From the NCBI GenBank assembly GCA_001598975.1, contig BBXU01001962.1, positions 1 to 32,445 of the forward strand: a DNA stretch of 32,445 bases, given 5' to 3'. This DNA is from Parachlorella kessleri. Taxonomy: Eukaryota > Chlorophyta > Trebouxiophyceae > Chlorellales > Chlorellaceae. Both the position numbers and the translations under genes were made by a program. The notes beneath the pieces were generated by a model that made no database searches, had not been told where the DNA came from, and saw nothing but the letters and a program-made list of their open reading frames with translations. Position 1 is the first letter of the stretch, and each line of letters opens with the position of its first letter. Positions 20,331 through 30,132 of the stretch are shown here, in pieces.

Positions 20331-23300
20331 ATGGGACACGACGCAGCTCCAACAGACTCTCGGAGCTGGGCCAGCGCCGTCCGCCGGTTGGCACTGCCTG
20401 CATGCGGCGGCAGCTGCTTGCAATCCAAGCAACGTACCTTCACCGACACTGCTGTGGAGCATGCAGCAAGTGATCACTTGCCAATTGCCACCAGCTGTGG
20501 CGCACTGGTCGCCACGGCACTGGTATCTACTATACAGCTGGCACCCAAGGCGCCCAACTGCGCTGCCAACCTGGTGGGCGTCAACCCGGACTATGCGGCA
20601 GCAGTGGGACAGTCCAGCTACGCAGTCCTGGATGGCGCCATCCCTGCCCTAGCTCTGCTGAAGCAGCGCAGCTCCGATGCCGAGCCTGCTGGCGTGGCTG
20701 CTGGAGTTGGCGGGTTGCTAGCCAAGCGGTCACCCTTGGGAGCCGGGCAGACTATTGGCACTATCACAGCGTGGCAGCTGCTGGCCTCAGATGTGCAGCA
20801 GGAGATACAAGAAGCTGAAGCGGTAGCAGCAGCTGGCTCGGAGGCAGCCCAAGCTTTCCTGGAAGGAAGGACGATTGTGGGGCAGGAAGACCTGCTTGGG
20901 GGGGCAACGGTGCACCAGCAGCAGCAGTTTGTGCCAACCTTGCCAGGTCAGCAAGTGCTACCAGGGGCGGGCGGTGGCAGCAGCGAGAGCGAGGACCCTG
21001 CGGCGCTGCTTGAGCGCTGCCTGGACTCAGATGTGGGTCAGTTGTTCGATGACGGCAGCGGTGCAATGGTGGGCCGGAGGAGCAGCAGCTTGGGTGGCGA
21101 GCCTAGCCCCAGGAGCAGCGCCGCCGGGTGGGGCAGCAGCAATGCGGCAGAGGCGGGAGGTAGTGCAGCTTCTGGCCACACCTCCGGAGAGCTGCCCTTC
21201 AGTACTGGGGAGACTGCCTTCTCTGGCAGCAAGGGGAACGAGCCAGTGGGAAGGCAAGTGTATCACTGGGCACTTCACAGCCGCTTGCACCAGCCACTTG
21301 GTCTACAAGTGACGTGTGTACTCTATGCTGTCCAGTGCTTCCATCCCCCGCCTCCAGGCCACTGACCTACCTTGCTTTCCAGGATTCCCAGAATCGCACT
21401 CGCTCCCTCTTCCCCTGCAGCTCCCGCTTTGAGCAGTGCTACATAGGGCACGAGGAGCTCGGGCGCGGCGCCTTTGGGCGTGCCATCCGGGCGGAGCGCC
21501 GCGGCGACGGCGCCCAGGTGTGCGTCAAGGTGCTGCAGTCGGGCAGCATGTTCAAGCAGGAGCGGTCCATGGTGAGTGTGGGGGTCCCCTGACTGCTGCA
21601 CGTGCGCAGTGGGAGGGCTTCAACAGCCCACACGCGTCTGCAGCCAGCTTTACACCCAGCCACCATAAGTAAGGACAGCCAGCTGTGAGGACAGTCAGCT
21701 GTGGAAGTTGTGTGGGGTGGCGGGTTGGCAGAAAGGCGAGGCCCAGGTGCACCGCACATGTGCTGCGTGGCCCTATCCCTACACCCCTAGCGAGCCTGCA
21801 CAGCATCCTGAGCAACCCTTCACTCCCTCCCCGAGGCAACCCACAGGAACCCCTGCCTGCCTGCAGGCTGCCGACGAGGTCCGGGTTCTGAGCCGGCTGT
21901 GCCACCCCAACATAGTGGCCTACCAGGAGTGCTTCCAGGAAGGGGGCCAGCACTTCATTGTGATGGAGTACTGCGAGGTAGTGTGGCTTTGCCTGCTGTG
22001 CCTGCTGTGGGGCCTCAGTGGCTGCTGTCAGCAACCCAGCCCTAGACAGGGCCTAGAACGGTGCTCAAAGCAGCTTGAGATGTCGTCACGGTTTTAGACT
22101 GCAGCTGTATCAGGTGTCCAGCCTTCCTGTGTGGGATAGAGCTGCTCGATGCTCGGCAGGGGCAAGAGTACGGTGCACATAACAACTGTGGTCCACTTCC
22201 AGTGTGCCCCCATTCTGCAGTTCCTGCTAGTTAGTAAGAGCAAGGTGTCTGCAGCAGCCTTAGGCATTTGCCCTGCTCTTGCCCCTACTGCAGTGCGGTG
22301 ACTTGGAGCGCTTCTTGAAGCAGCGGAAGGGCGAGCTGCTGACTGAGGATGAGCTCATGCTCAAGTTTGTGCAGCTGTGCCTGGCGTTGCACCACGTCCA
22401 TGCCAAGGCAAGACCAGCGTGGCTCGGCAGGGCTTGACCTAGCTAGTGGGCTGTGGGTTGCTGTGCTTGTAGCCGCGCCGCCTGAATTCACCTGGCAGCA
22501 CATACCGGAGGCAAAAGATAGTTAGCAGGCTTCGAACCCCATTAGATCACACTACTGGGGTGCAGGACACTATGAGCGCAGGCCTCGGATGGCTGGCAGA
22601 GTGCCATTACAGGGTACTGCAGCACCACTGGTAGTGCAGCACCACTAGTGATATAGCGAGGCGCACTGCCCGTGGGGTGGATGGCTTGCAGGGGATCCTG
22701 CACCGGGACATCAAGACCAACAACATCTTCTGCACCCGGCACGGCATCCTGAAGCTGGGGGACTTTGGCGTCAGGCAGGTCTTCCATGCCCAATGGCCTC
22801 TCACCAGCTTGGCGGGGGCTCACATGGTGGTGATTGATTCTCGCCTCTCTCCATGAGCGCCTAAGAGGCCTGGGAGTATGTGGTCCACTCCGTAGTACCA
22901 CTGGCGGCCCCAGCCTTCTTCTGGGGTGCAATTGGCTGTCAGGTTTCGTAGCTGTTAAGCGCTGCCTCGGTTGGTTCCCTGCAGCAAGGTGATGGAGGCC
23001 AACCAGTCGTGTGCGCGCACCATGGTGGGCACCCCCTATTACCTCAGCCCCGAGCTAGTGCAGGCAAGTTGTGGTGCTCCCTGCAGAGTAAGTGCTGCAT
23101 AACCCCTCAAGCCATACCCTGCATCCCTTGCGGTTACCCACCTCAAACCTGCATCCATCTTAGGCTGGCTAGGCATTTGTGCATCACCTCATGTCGTGCA
23201 CTTGCTGAGGGGTGAGGGAGCTTACAACGCACCGGTAACCAACAGTCCAGAAACGCTGCTCAGCTCCCTGGGCCCCCACGGGGAAGGCCGCCGGCAGCAT

Positions 23301-26300
23301 GGCACTGCCACGTACGTGGCCCTGGGCTGTGCACTGGAAACCAGCCCCTCTTTCCTTTAGCATCTGCAGGACAAGCCCTACAACAGCAAGAGTGACGTGT
23401 GGGCCCTTGGCTGCGTCCTTTACGAGCTGGCCGCCCTGTGGCGCCCTTTCACCGGCCACTCTGTGTCAGCCATTGCGGTGAAGATCCTGAGGGGGCAGTA
23501 CGCTCCCCTGCCGGAGCACTACAGTCCCCAGCTGCAGCAGCTGGTGGGGCTGCTGCTGAGCAGGAAGGTGGACAGGCGGCCGACGGTGGAGCAGGTGAGG
23601 CGGCACCCTAAGGGCGCTCTGACGTATTTCATCAAGATACTTTATTTGTGGCGGCAGGCAGAGCGAACCGGGGAGAGGTAGGGCTCAGTGTCCTGACAGG
23701 GACGGATGCGGTTATGCTGATGTACTGAGTGTGTGGTGGCTCATGGTCATCCACCCATCCATCCAGTGGGGGTACCAGCTGACAAGGCTGCCACAGCGCA
23801 GGAAGGTAGACAGGGGGCCGACTGTGGGGCAGGCAGGGTTCAGTGCCAGCCGGCCCATGACAAAACGTATGCATGTGTTTATCGAGGGTGGCAGGTATGG
23901 GATGCTGGGCTGACAGGGGCCTATGCAGCTATGCGCTGGATCTTGCCTGTTGGGTGGTTGGTGATGCTTGACTGGCATTCCAATGTGTCGCCTTTGAAGT
24001 GTCCCTCAGAGCTGCTTGGGGTGTATGCCTGTGGGACTACATCACATTCTGACAGATGTATGGCACTGCCTTGCCCGCAGGTGCTGGGGTGTGAGTATGT
24101 GCGGGAGCACCTGCGGCGGTACCGTACCCACATTGAACAGTTTGTGGAGCACCGCAGGTGGGCAAGCACTTCCCGTCCGCTTCTGCACAGGCCGCTCGGA
24201 TGCTGGCGGCAAATCACAGTTGTGGGACTTGGCGATAGGTGTTTTGGGGACGGTCAAGGCTGGCTGCTGTATGGTGCTGGTGTGAAGCACATCGTGCTCC
24301 TGCTAAGTACGGCTGCAGGGTATGACGTGGGCATGCCTATAGCCAGCCCAGGGTGTCTTGCATGGTGCAAACCGAGGCAGGGGCTTGTGTTTCGGTCGTG
24401 CCGCAACCTTCCCCCTCTGGGATGCCCGCACTGCACATGCAGGAGGAGGGCTTTCAGATCTGCTGACACAGCCGATTTTATGATGTTTTCGGTGCAACTC
24501 CCTGCAGGGCTTCCTATGCGCACTCCTTGGTGCCGTTTCAGCTGGATGCTGAGCCTGCCGTGCCAGCTCAGCAGCATGAAGCCAGCATGGCAGCCTGCAG
24601 CCAGGAACACAACCAAAGAGAAGCAGCACCAGCGACATTGGCAGCATCTCTGGCAGGCGAAGGGCCTGCAGTGGCGGCAGCGGCAGTGGCAGCAGTGGCA
24701 GAGGACAGGGAAAGGTTAGGCGCTGTGCCTGGTAGTGCAGCAGCTACTGCTCTTGGGCAACAGCCTAGGGATGTGGGAACGCAGAAGGCGGCACCATGCA
24801 CAGCATGCGGAATCACCCCCGCTGAAGTGTCCTGCAGCAGCACCAGGAGCACGAGTGGTGTGTCTTCAGCTAGTAGGCATGGCAGCCCGGGCCAGGCTGC
24901 CAGCAAGGCGGTCCCACCTGCTAGGCAGAGCGGGAGCGGGGGCTTGCCTGCTAGCCCGCGTGCGTCGCGGTTCAGGGTTGTGGAGGAAGGCAGCGGCAGG
25001 GGAGGAGGAGCAGGCGGCAGTGCGGGCTGCACCAGCAGGGCAAGCAGGCAGAGCAGCCCCTCCAAAGCAAGTCTGGTTGCGGAGAGGCGCCAGGGCAGTA
25101 GCGCTGCTCCCAAGCCTGGCGCCAGCCCCAACAGCAGCTGCAGCATCGCCGCTCAACGGGATGGCAATTATGCAGCTAGCAGACCAGCCAGAAAGTTAGC
25201 GGCAGCGGCAGCACCGACCCCAGCCGCCCCAGCCAAAGCAGCTCCATTAGGTCGTAGCACAGGAGGCCTTCCTGCCAGCAGCAGAATAGCGTCAGGGAGA
25301 AAACCAGAAGCCCCCGCAAGTCCACGACGGCATGTAGCGGCCCGTCGGCAGGGCAGGGACGGCCTTCGCCGCCCAGTTGAAGCTGCAGGGGCTGCTTCCA
25401 GCGCTGGCAAGCTGGTAAGCAAGGTGGGTCGACCTGCAACCCGTCTGTGGCAGGCTGCTGGACTCTCAGGGCTGGCTAGGTTCACGCAGACTTTCAGGGC
25501 GCCTCCCTAATAAGCGGTGCTTGTCTCTTCTGCGCTCTCTCTGCAGGTCTCCACCACACATGCACCTGGCAGCCCTACACTGGCTGTGGAGGCTCGGAGG
25601 CCTGCCCCTGGGAGAAACAGCACCACCCCTGGGTCCACCCAGTCCCACCTCTCTCTCACAGCTGTCAGCACTGGCACGCCGGCGCTGTCTTTCGGCACAG
25701 GGGTCATGCTGGCTGAAGGACATAGCGTACCCAACAGCCCTGGAGGGCGCCAGCAGCTCCAGCGGCCAGAGCAGCAGGGGACACCAGATATGCCACAACA
25801 CGTGGAGCATGAGTTAGGCGGCTTGGCCAAGGCTCTGGCCTTGCAGCTACCTGGACTGCTGGGCCAGCTGAAGGTGTGTGAGGCCGGTTGGGTAGGGTAT
25901 CTCATGTTTGGAAAACGGCTTTGCGCGCTGCTATGGCGTGCGGCGTTCATGAATCTGCAGAGGCTGTACACCCGGGCATACTGCGGTTTCGCGTGGCACG
26001 GCTCCTGCTGCATCAAACAGCCTGTCTGGCTCACAGATCACAGCCCTTCTTGGACCTGTTACCTGGCAGCGGAGCCTTGCAACACTTATGCGCATTCCAC
26101 TTGCCCCTGCCTGCACAGCTTCAGTGGTGCACTGGCACGATTCTGGGACGCTGTGACATGCTCACGCAGGTGCTTTTGGAGGCAGCGCAGCAGCCTGGGC
26201 AGCCTGCGGCGCATGACTTGCTGGCTGGGGGTGCTTGCTGGGGCGCCGGTACAGGGCAGGAGCATGTGGCCAGGAGAGCAGCTGTCCAGGAGTGTGTGGA

Positions 26301-26355
26301 GGAGTTGCAGTCACGGATGGCATGTCTGCTGAGCCGGCCTGGGGCGGTTATGTGA
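20331..26355 (+). CDS. NEK-family serine/threonine protein kinase (about 1102-1116 aa)
   Basis: NIMA-related kinase, a family linked to cilia, microtubules and the cell cycle. Exons: 20331-21253 (or -21257), 21421-21571 (or 21383-), 21867-21977, 22294-22407, 22692-22774, 22985-23063, 23370-23594, 24081-24157, 24508-25414, 25547-25873 and 26044-26355. In the 1102-aa model the domain spans about 315-575: glycine loop GRGAFG (322-327), lysine in VCVK (344), HRD (437-439), DFG (457-459), and a GTPYYLSPE activation segment with NEK spacing, then KPYNSKSDVWALGC. All catalytic residues are present. A 307-residue N-terminal extension and a C-terminal tail of about 520 residues rich in Ser, Ala, Pro and Arg flank it. 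Introns 4, 5 and 6, and probably 1, have GC donors. The kinase core is certain; the extreme ends are less so. Confidence 0.85.
22408..22691 (+). other. GC-AG intron 4 of the NEK kinase
   Basis: Donor AAG|GCAAGA, acceptor CTTGCAG|GGG, phase 0. Splicing here gives ALHHVHAK-GILHRDIK, the exact NEK spacing before the HRD loop. No in-phase GT donor nearby does so. Confidence 0.85.
22775..22984 (+). other. GC-AG intron 5 of the NEK kinase
   Basis: Donor TCAG|GCAGGT, acceptor CCTGCAG|CAAGG, phase 2. It yields DFGVSKV and the 16-residue spacing to GTPYY found in animal NEKs. The nearby GT (CAG|GTCTTC) would put the next exon out of frame. Confidence 0.85.
23064..23369 (+). other. GC-AG intron 6 of the NEK kinase
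   Basis: Donor GCAG|GCAAGT, acceptor CTGCAG|GAC, phase 0. It gives SPE-LVQD-KPYN, the family spacing. A strong GT donor (AGA|GTAAGT at 23088) is also in phase and would add eight residues to this loop, so alternative splicing is possible. Confidence 0.78.
23796..23845 (+). repeat. Relic copy of the NEK exon 7 end inside intron 7
   Basis: This segment repeats, with about 10-15 percent differences by eye, the last part of exon 7 near 23560-23600 (coding RKVDRRPTVEQ; here RKVDRGPTVGQ). In the relic the exon end is followed by GCAGGG in place of GTGAGG. It looks like a decayed partial tandem duplication that included the splice junction. Confidence 0.6.
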
Positions 26356-26965
26356 CGTGCTTTCCATGTCTTTCAGTACATGTAGCAAGGGGGGCAGGGG
26401 CATCCCAGAGGAGCTGCACAAGTTTGCATGGAATGCTATTCAGTGTCCCCGCGGTACCCTTGCGGTAAGCAGCGCAGCAGTATTGCGTGACGTCAGGCGG
26501 TCTGCTCGCACGTTATTGCGGTGTGGCTCCATCGACTCTACGTACCGGCCGCCGCAAGCGATGGTATTGACAACCCTACCAAAAAGGCCGCGTGGGCCAG
26601 CTGTTGGCTAAGCAGCCCTGCGCGGAACCCCATAACTTGCGCATGACCTTGAGTTGTCATTAACTCCACGCACACAGTCCGGTCACCTGGCGCGGTACAA
26701 CGAGCGTGCGCCTGGCTGCCCGGTTAAGTTGGTAGGGCAGGCCTCCAGTCTATCCAAATACGCAATAATTTCAACCTCTTGAGCAGGCTCTATTAGGTAA
26801 ACCACCCATCAATGGGCAGAATTGACTGACTTCGATGACTGCATAGCTACTCTGGACAGCTGTCTCCGCTCGGCTCGGCTCTGTAACTTTTATTGCTTCC
26901 AGTAACTGATGATCGCACCAGTGCAGGTATTGCAGCATCGCCTCTTCCCCCTCTGACCCGGTGTC
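26356..26965. other. Intergenic region between the kinase and secreted-protein gene A
   Basis: Should hold the kinase 3' UTR and the promoter of gene A. TGTAA at 26882-26886 fits the green-algal polyadenylation signal, about 530 nt past the kinase stop. A TGACGTCA palindrome (26488-26495) matches the bZIP/CRE core but lies near the kinase 3' end. An open frame at 26357-26611 could be a further kinase exon only if the stop at 26353 were spliced out; nothing supports that. Confidence 0.4.
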
Positions 26966-28463
26966 ATGAAGTGGCTACCTCTTCTTGGGCTTCTTCTGAC
27001 GCTGTTAGGTAAGTTGCTTGCCCATGAGCGTCAAGGCACCGCCTCATCGTTGGGCGACACCTGCAGTCGGTTGGGGTTGGTTAGGCACTCGCTCACGGGA
27101 GAGCAGGCTGGGCTCAGTGAGAGGATGTTGTTCCCCAAGTTACTGCCTTTGTGCGGCTCGAGGCCACTGGGTGTATGGTTGCCAAAGTCGCTATACATAT
27201 TGCCCCTGGTCCTGTGGTGCAGCACTAGCCCAGGGAAGGGAGCCAAGGCAAGCAGCGCCGCTTGTCAATGTGTCACCTGGCGGCGTTGGCATACGGTCAA
27301 TAGATGTCAAGTGAGTGAGCCTTGAGGTGGCTGATATCTTCAGCAACCTGGTGACACTGGCGGCGGGGGGGCATCACTGGCACCACCACACGCCTCTTCA
27401 TGACGGTATATAGTTTACTATTATACCGTCCGCTTAATGCAGCCGGCAAGGGTCGTGTGTCAGTTGAGGCGCTGGGCCCAATCTGCTTTGCCACAGAGCT
27501 GTTTACGCCAGTGGCGTGTAAGTGTCAGGCCCCCCCTCCGTCTGTGTCTTGCGCTTTCTGCTGCCCTGGCTGGGGCTGCTCAGCGGATGTGCCCACTTGT
27601 TACCCTGCCATCTGTTAGTCTGCCGCAGGTCCCGCACAATACGTGTAGACTATGGCTTCGCTGGCGGGCCGACCTGCAACGACTTCTGGCAGGCTTCCGG
27701 CCCCAAGCAGAGTCAGGCGCCCAGTACAGCGTACCGCTTTGCCTTCAAGACGACGGTGGAGCTGGGCATCGAATCAGCGGGCGTGTCTGCCAAAATAGCC
27801 AGCATCAGCCTGCGCTGCAATGACCCCGCACCCCAGTACCAAAGCGACCTGCGGCGGGTGATTGCAACCGCCAAGCTGACGCCAGACCTCAACATCAACG
27901 ACCTGTACAACGTGAGCTGGCTTTGGCAGTCGTCGTGATCCTGTGCTGGCCCCTTTGCCCTCTGCAATTGGGGTTGATTGCTGGTGACCTGCTTGTGGAG
28001 CCTGAGGCTCAGTAGATGGCCGGGCAGAAAGGGAGGGTGTTGGGAGCGGGGTAGCCTTAGTGCAATTTGAAGTGAGTGCCCTGTACACTGCAATGCAGGT
28101 CATCCAAGGCTATATTTTCTCAGAGAACGCCGGAACTTTCAGCGACACGTTTGCGGCCAAGGCAGGCGTGGACTCCCCTTTCACCCCGCTCTATTTCAAC
28201 TATCTGGTGAGCAGGGCTGGTGCATGGTTTTAAAAAGCCTGGCAGCGAAGCAAATCTACCACTGCTACAAGTGGCGGTTCGTTCTTGTATTGGGCAGGCT
28301 GCACGAAACGTTCACACAAGGCAATGACACGACTTCTCAAGGTGTCATTGGCGTTAATATGGTCTCCTCATCACTGCAGGATGGTACATTCCCCATTTGC
28401 ACGGTGGGCCTGGGAGGCTGCGGTCGCTATCTGTGGAACCCCAACACGGCAGATGTGTTCTGA
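26966..28463 (+). CDS. Small secreted cysteine protein A, unrecognised family (201 aa)
   Basis: Exons 26966-27008, 27223-27310, 27629-27911, 28099-28206 and 28380-28463; phases 1, 2, 0 and 0, all GT-AG. Exon 1 and the start of exon 2 encode a classic signal peptide (hydrophobic LLGLLLTLL then ALA|QG, a signal-peptidase site). The mature protein has four cysteines shared with gene B: in PTCNDFWQASG, SLRCNDPAP, and PICTVGLGGCG. The middle part contains a YRFAFKTTVELG ... IASISL stretch that reads like an alpha/beta module. I do not recognise the family and propose no function beyond an extracellular, vacuolar or cell-wall location. Gene B downstream is a paralogue with the same intron phases, which strongly supports the model. 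Confidence 0.75.
27402..27430. repeat. 29-nt hairpin in intron 2 of gene A
   Basis: The arms GACGGTATATAGT and ACTATTATACCGTC pair over 13 positions with one bulged base and a 2-nt loop. It lies alone in the intron; no target-site duplication was recognised. Confidence 0.45.
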
Positions 28464-29480
28464 GGGTGCCGGAGAAGTCGGGGCTTATGTCATCTTATCT
28501 AAGGCGAAGACACCGCCCTGGACCACCTCCAATAGAAAGCGAAGCCCCGCTTGGCAGGCCTGGCTCTCTTGCGGGGTGGGTGAGGGGGTGCTTGTCCCTT
28601 GACAGCGTAAGGGTTGCGGGTTTAATCTTGTAGGAAGAGGCTTCGCGTGCTTGACGCCCGTGCTCTCTGCATGGTAAAGCTCTGCAATCCTCACCGAGCA
28701 TAGTGCGGCGAAGGTGGCTTCTGAAATAGTGCAGTGGACGACAGGTGTGGAACACACTGTCTTGCTACATCAGTTGCAGCGTGTGGGAAGCTCAATGCCT
28801 TGCATGACTGACGGACCAACTGACTGACCTCAGTGAACTCCATGCATACGTGCTTGCATCTGCTTCTGTATCACTTATAGGATTACTGACAAGCAGGTTG
28901 CAACTGTGGTAGTTTCTCTTTATGTTGAGCTGGGTCTAAAAAGTACCTGCTTCAGGTTCAGGCCCCTAGGGCCCTGTGCTGGTACATGGTATGGCGTGGA
29001 GATTTCTTGTTGACCAGGTAAGGTATCAAATATGAGTGCTTCAAAATGCCGCTTGCGGAACTGCAAGCGCCTTCAGAAGTCCAGGCACCCCGGTCACCTC
29101 CCAAACCCATACCTGGCCAACCCTAGCACTTGCATCATGCGTTGTCGCGCTTCTCAGGAGCTGCCCTGGGCAGCCCTGCCTAGCCATGCCACACAGTGAA
29201 GGTCCTGAAGTGTCCCTCCCTTTCAGCTCGTGGGGAGCGGAAAAGGATAGAAGCGATCCCCCCATGCCTGCGAGGGCCCCGGAGGGAATCCCCTTGGGAG
29301 CCCTCTCCCCTTTGCCTCCCCACACGGGGCCGCCCCCAGGGATTCCCTTGAATCCAAATAACTCTGTTTGATGTATCTAGGCATCTGCAGCCACCTCCCC
29401 CCATGCCTGGCCACACTGTTAACAGACGACGTTGTCAACTAGCACCCGCATGAACATGATGTGCCACACTCTCCGAGTGT

Positions 29481-29490
29481 CCATATATGG
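29481..29490. promoter_or_regulatory. CArG-box-like site
   Basis: CCATATATGG exactly fits CC(A/T)6GG, the MADS-box/SRF core. A TATATATA run follows about 25 nt later. It is about 640 nt upstream of the gene B start; a role is conjecture. Confidence 0.25.
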
Positions 29491-29943
29491 ACTAGAGAAG
29501 TGCTTCTAGAGCTATATATACCCATTAGGCCTGCCCTACCACCACATTATTATCGACGGCAACAGTGCCGGTGGGATCCGGCCATCAGCTGCACCTCTTC
29601 GAGGTTGGGCTCCAGCATGCCAGCTCAGCATCTGCATGGGCTCCAGAAGGGCGCCGGCGCAGTGAGTATGGACACAGTATTGAAAAATGTCCCGGAACGT
29701 CAACGAGTGGGACTTACCACGAACAAGTCGGATGATGACTCCGTAGGCTGCCATTATGCTGCATGTCCGACACTGAGTCAGTGCAATCCTGCCGAGCGCG
29801 TCCATGAGCGCGCGAAAATAGTGCCTTGTCATGCGGTAGGTACCAATTGTACCAATACTGGTACCAGCGTAGTACTAGTCTGTCAGTCAATGCCTTGTAG
29901 CAGCAGAAGATTCGTAGACTATTCATTTTCCAAGTGCAAGGTA

Positions 29944-29965
29944 AGTACACCATTGATGGTGTACT
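29944..29965. promoter_or_regulatory. Perfect 22-nt palindrome upstream of gene B
   Basis: AGTACACCAT, a 2-nt centre, then ATGGTGTACT: ten matched pairs without mismatch. Its place about 170 nt before the start codon fits a dimer-binding site, but no known factor is suggested. Confidence 0.35.
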
Positions 29966-30132
29966 GATCAGTTTAGCTGCAAGATCCCTTGACGTCGGAG
30001 ACCCTAGAGGGAGAGCTGCATACATGTATCTCGCTTGAGACAGAGTGATCGTAGGGTGCAGCCACAGCGATCATTCAAGTCTGTGTGTCTATCGTGGTTG
30101 CAGGAGTCTTAACCCCGTTTGAGACCCCGACG

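Larger units (their letters stand above)
28464..30132. other. Intergenic region between secreted-protein genes A and B
   Basis: About 1.7 kb without a supportable gene. Open frames on both strands lack family resemblance or a consistent splice structure. Structural items: an imperfect inverted repeat around 29284-29347 (GGAATCCC / GGGATTCC arms), a CArG-like box (29481-29490), an AT-rich TATATATA (29513-29520) and a perfect 22-nt palindrome (29944-29965) that sits about 170 nt before gene B. Confidence 0.5.

Noticed and set aside
22525..22545. TTCGAACC motif in NEK intron 4 as a tRNA or SINE
   Set aside because: No A box at the right distance, no T-arm stem, no tail or flanking duplication.
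23064..23087. Extension of NEK exon 6 to the strong GTAAGT donor at 23088
   Set aside because: It would insert eight residues into the fixed SPE to KPYN loop; kept only as a possible alternative isoform.
26357..26611. Open frame after the kinase stop as another exon
   Set aside because: The preceding exon ends with an in-frame TGA, and no donor before it gives a consistent phase.
27431..27505. Possible extra exon in gene A ending at a GTAAGT
   Set aside because: It cannot be joined in phase with exons 2 and 3 and introduces a stop; gene B has no counterpart.
29536..29832. Minus-strand open frame with a GTAAGT donor
   Set aside because: Looks like a possible exon, but no matching acceptor exon or recognisable family was found; composition is ordinary.
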